Origin: Halictus rubicundus
Taxonomy: Eukaryota > Arthropoda > Insecta > Hymenoptera > Halictidae
Reading direction: 5' to 3'
NCBI RefSeq assembly: GCF_050948215.1
Contig: NC_135156.1
Location: 15,561,257 to 15,625,256 of the forward strand
Length of the DNA: 64,000 bases
This document shows positions 60,904-64,000 of this stretch, in pieces; the stretch's first letter is position 1; each line of letters starts with the position of its first letter. The position numbers and the translations under genes were made by a program. Below the pieces are notes generated by a model. That model searched no databases. It was given only the letters and a program-made list of their open reading frames with translations, and had not been told where the DNA came from.

Positions 60904-61671
60904 CCAGTTAAGCGCGTTCGACGTGTATACACGTCAATCCGAAACTCTATTGCGGTGCGGTTAATGTTAATAAATTGTTAATTTCCTCTCCAATAAAAAG
61001 GTAATTCTCTCTCCTTTTGCTTTACTGTTTTTGTAAAATTCATAATAGCGGCATTTGGCCTGCGTTCGACGTATATATTCCTCATTACTTAATTTCAATC
61101 CCGCGCCATGAGGGATTTTTCAAATTAAACTCCACAGTTAACTGGATAAATCCAGGGTTGTTGGGATTCAGGTGCGAACGTTAATGTTTTGACTGTGACA
61201 TTCCGAGGCGAACCAATTAAGCGATTCGAGCAATACAGGCAAAACAATGGCTGCCTAGCAGAGGCTGCCGGGGGTCTGGGAATCGTGCAGTGAATCGCAT
61301 CGGGAGGAAACGGGCTTCTCCCCGAGCGGTGCGCAATTCCCTCGGGTCGAAATAATTTATTTACGCGCCGCGACAAACTCGAGGCCCGCCGTCACCGCGA
61401 AGCAAACACTCTCTTCCCAGAGAGGATCTCCGTTTTGCATAGGATCGTTGTTGCGTGCCGTTTCGACGGCGTGCTTTAAGCGACTCACCGATTAAATCGC
61501 GATTCGTTGCGTTCCCCAGTAGAACTGGCGCTTCTGTAGTCAGACAAATACAGCATAGCGATGCCTCGACCGAACTCCGTAGAACAGCCACTGTTTCTTA
61601 TCAGGCGAGCGAATTAAGTGCAGTCTTCAATCTGGATTATGGTCGCACAGTTTGAAGTGAAGTCTGCCAAC

Positions 61672-62560
61672 GATCGAGTAAGTAGAACAGACACGAATTT
61701 CGATCAGACAAGTGGAGTAGGTAGAGTTTCAGGTCAGACATGAGGGATCGCAGTCGGTGACAAAATTAGTAGAATTTATATAGTTGTGCGTCGAATTACT
61801 GGCATAGTCAGAGTCATGCGTTGGACAAGTGGAATAGGCACGTTGCGTGTCAGACGAGTAGAATAGTCAGAGTTTTGCGGGAGACAAGTGAAATAGGTAC
61901 AGTGGTGCGTCAGCCGAGTAGAATGGGTACAGCATTGCGTCAGACAAGTAAAATGAGTACAGTAATGGTTCTTACAAAGTAGAATAGACATTTCATAGAC
62001 GAAAATAAACATTTTGTGCATCGATTCTAAGAAATAGGAGCCAATGTTTACCCATTTTTGTCATAAACGCATAAAATCCGCAGTCTATGCATCGGGCAAG
62101 TAGAATAAGTACAGCAATGCATCGGACAAGTAGAATAGGTACAGCATTGCATCAGACAAGTAAAATAAAGTACCGTCACGTTTCTTACAAAGTAGAATAG
62201 GTACAGTAACGCTACGGTAGACCGCGGATCTTCATGGAAAACAAAAATTTTGTGCATCGATTCTAAGAAATAGGAGCCAATGTTTACCCATTTTTGTCAT
62301 AAACGCATCCGCAGTGTATGCATCGGACAAACAGAATGCGTACGGTACCGCGTCACACGAGTTGAATAGCTGCGACCATGCGCGAAACAAGTAGCATAGA
62401 GGCATCCTGTGGTCAGACAAGTGGAATAACTACTGTTTTCGATCGGACGAGCGGGCTACGTAAGATTTGCGGCCAGCAGAGTGAAATGGATCACAGCGAG
62501 CGACACAGCAAGTGGAATAGGCGCGACCATACGCCGGACAAGTGGAATAAGAACAGCAAC
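61672..62560 (+). repeat. 30-bp minisatellite with an embedded 62-bp duplication
   Basis: Units like GTAGAATGGGTACAG-ATTGCGTCAGACAA repeat about every 30 bases, strongest at 61850-61980. A 62-bp block (62011-62072) is repeated without change at 62247-62308. Confidence 0.75.
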
Positions 62561-62860
62561 CGGGCAGAAACTGTACGAGATCGTATTGATTTCGGGGTTT
62601 TATCGTTTTTCGGCGAACGTTCGCGTGCCGTCGCTAATTTCGCCGGCGCGCTCGGTTAAATCGCGATCCCCGCGCGACTTCCGGCGACCACTCGTTGGCG
62701 CAGCGGGTCGAGGGAAACTCGATACGAGACCCGCATCGCATCGGCGAGGAACGGAGACACCCTGCCTCGTTATTATTTTAATAGATGCCAGAGAGGAAAA
62801 AGCTCGAGCCGCGACAGTAACGAGCCGCGAAACAGTGTCGCGCGGTTTAAGAACGACCTG

Positions 62861-62914
62861 GGAGAGAGAGAGAGAGAAACGGAGTGGAGAGAGAGAGAGA
62901 GAGGGAGAAAGAGG
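62861..62914 (+). repeat. (GA)n microsatellite
   Basis: Two GA runs separated by AACGGAGTG. Confidence 0.93.
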
Positions 62915-63005
62915 GACAGAAAAGAAATGAGAGTGGGAGACCTTTTCGCTTTAACGACTTCCTAAAGACAGGCCTTTCGGACCTGGCTGGCTGCAGGTTA
63001 GGTTG

Positions 63006-63410
63006 ATGTTCCGCGGCCCAGGTCCCGGTAACCGGGTCAAGGATCCTACACAGCGCATCCTCCTGATCCTTCGATATCCTCGCCGGGGGAATTTTTTATT
63101 TCGGCTCGCAGCCAGCCCCGGAGAGAAAACGGGAACCGCTCGCGTGCTTGTCCTCGCAGGACTGCGGGACCCCGAAGCACCGCGTAAAGGGATTAACCCT
63201 AGGTACCTTCGTCCCTCGGACGGTCCGAAGAACTGTAGGGCCCGTCGAAATGGAATTTCAAAACCCCTTTATAGCGACGAGAGGGTCGAGCAGCTTAAAG
63301 AAAAATTAAAACAGAGGAGCGAACATCCAGGACATCCAGGAGTACTTATCGGTACCGGTAGTCCTCGGACGACCGCATTTACGAGTCCACCCCAAAACTC
63401 CGCCACTTAA
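63006..63410 (+). CDS. Unassigned 134-codon open frame (uncertain)
   Basis: ATG to TAA in CpG-rich DNA. The C-terminal third is the most protein-like: YSDERVEQLKEKLKQRSEHP could form a charged helix and is followed by a Pro/Thr/Ser tail. A CTGCAG that could be an acceptor lies just before the ATG. Nothing in it is recognised; it may be a host exon, a LINE 5' region or chance. Confidence 0.22.
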   Translation: MFRGPGPGNRVKDPTQRILLILRYPRRGNFLFRLAASPGEKTGTARVLVLAGLRDPEAPRKGINPRYLRPSDGPKNCRARRNGISKPLYSDERVEQLKEKLKQRSEHPGHPGVLIGTGSPRTTAFTSPPQNSAT

Positions 63411-64000
63411 GCAGGACACCGCGCGAGCCGGTTAACCGCAATTCTCACGGCAGATGCAAGCACCCTGCTCCACGATATGGGGCTACCACCGACGCCACAA
63501 TGGTGCAACCGCAGCACTGACTAGCTAGGTTAGAAGGGGTGGGACACCCCGATTGCTTGAAGCTCCGCTGCATCCGGACTGCAACTCCCATGTAGTCCTC
63601 CCCCGGTAACTAGTCATCCTTGGAGGCGTTCCGTCGACGGTTTCCGCGTGTATGCGTGTTTCGAGGCTTTGCTTCGTTCTTCGGGAGAACTTTGACCAGT
63701 TTGGCTATCTCGAGGTCTCCGGTGCCCTTTGAAGCGGCTCAAATTTCGGGATTACTGCAGTTCCCCGGAACTTCGGGGTTTATGGTTGCCGGTACTGTTC
63801 TTGAGAATTGCCGTTCGTGTAAGCTCCGACTACAAGCAGCATGCTGTTAGTTACGGTTCCGCGCGTTTCAGACGAGACGGAACAAAGCTCGTCGAATTAA
63901 AAGCAAGTCGCAACCCGATATTCATTAACCATCGACGGACCAATGCCGCCATACCAGCGGCATGACACTTTTATTTACCAATGCCGCGTGTATGGCGAGA

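Noticed and set aside
1..64000. tRNA, rRNA, known microRNAs and CRISPR arrays
   Set aside because: No tRNA B-box context, rRNA segment or familiar microRNA sequence was seen; direct repeats are satellites or minisatellites without unique spacers.

Overview
This is a eukaryotic, gene-poor, repeat-rich window, most likely from an insect and probably a hymenopteran. Support for that: AT-rich intergenic DNA with undepleted CpG, many (GA)n tracts, arthropod-type DNA transposon derivatives, two dead LINE fragments, and one complete gene for a secreted TULIP-fold protein of a type expanded in insects. The order is inference; no species marker is present.

Only two stretches read convincingly as host protein-coding DNA, both on the minus strand. 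The first is a complete gene with five coding exons at 20787-22763. It has a TATA/initiator promoter and a noncoding first exon at 23950-24028 and a polyadenylation signal at 20730-20735. It encodes a 249-residue secreted protein with no cysteine in the mature chain, resembling the group 7 allergen-like/JHBP class of insect lipid-binding proteins. The second is a signal-peptide exon at 5869-6101 that opens an Ig-like domain and is cut by an intron; its other exons must lie to the left of the window or in the long repeat-rich introns at 1-5868.

Most of the rest is mobile-element debris and satellite DNA. From left to right: a TA-flanked hairpin MITE and a LINE RNase H relic (0.6-1.9 kb); TTAA-flanked MITEs scattered through the window in at least five families; a remarkable block at 7.0-8.5 kb where CACAGTG-ended (Transib-like) elements are joined through repeated CGGCG pentamers; a LINE relic at 10.8-11.5 kb; a 298-bp tandem duplication grown out of a nested MITE at 13.3-14.2 kb; a 180-bp satellite (17.8 kb), a 140-bp triplicate (25.7 kb), a 181-bp satellite with alternating subtypes (37.2-38.5 kb), a 164-bp array (50.8-51.8 kb) and a three-level nest of transposons (58.1-59.0 kb). 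CpG-rich, microsatellite-rich stretches near 31-32, 48.8-49.4, 52-52.7, 54-55 and 62.6-64 kb look like promoter or 5'UTR-type DNA, but no coding gene could be proved there.

The most unusual signals are the CGGCG-linked compound Transib-like block, the TTAA elements that insert into one another with visible empty sites, and a short motif with core CCGCAGTCTA that recurs about sixteen times on both strands without belonging to any one recognised element.
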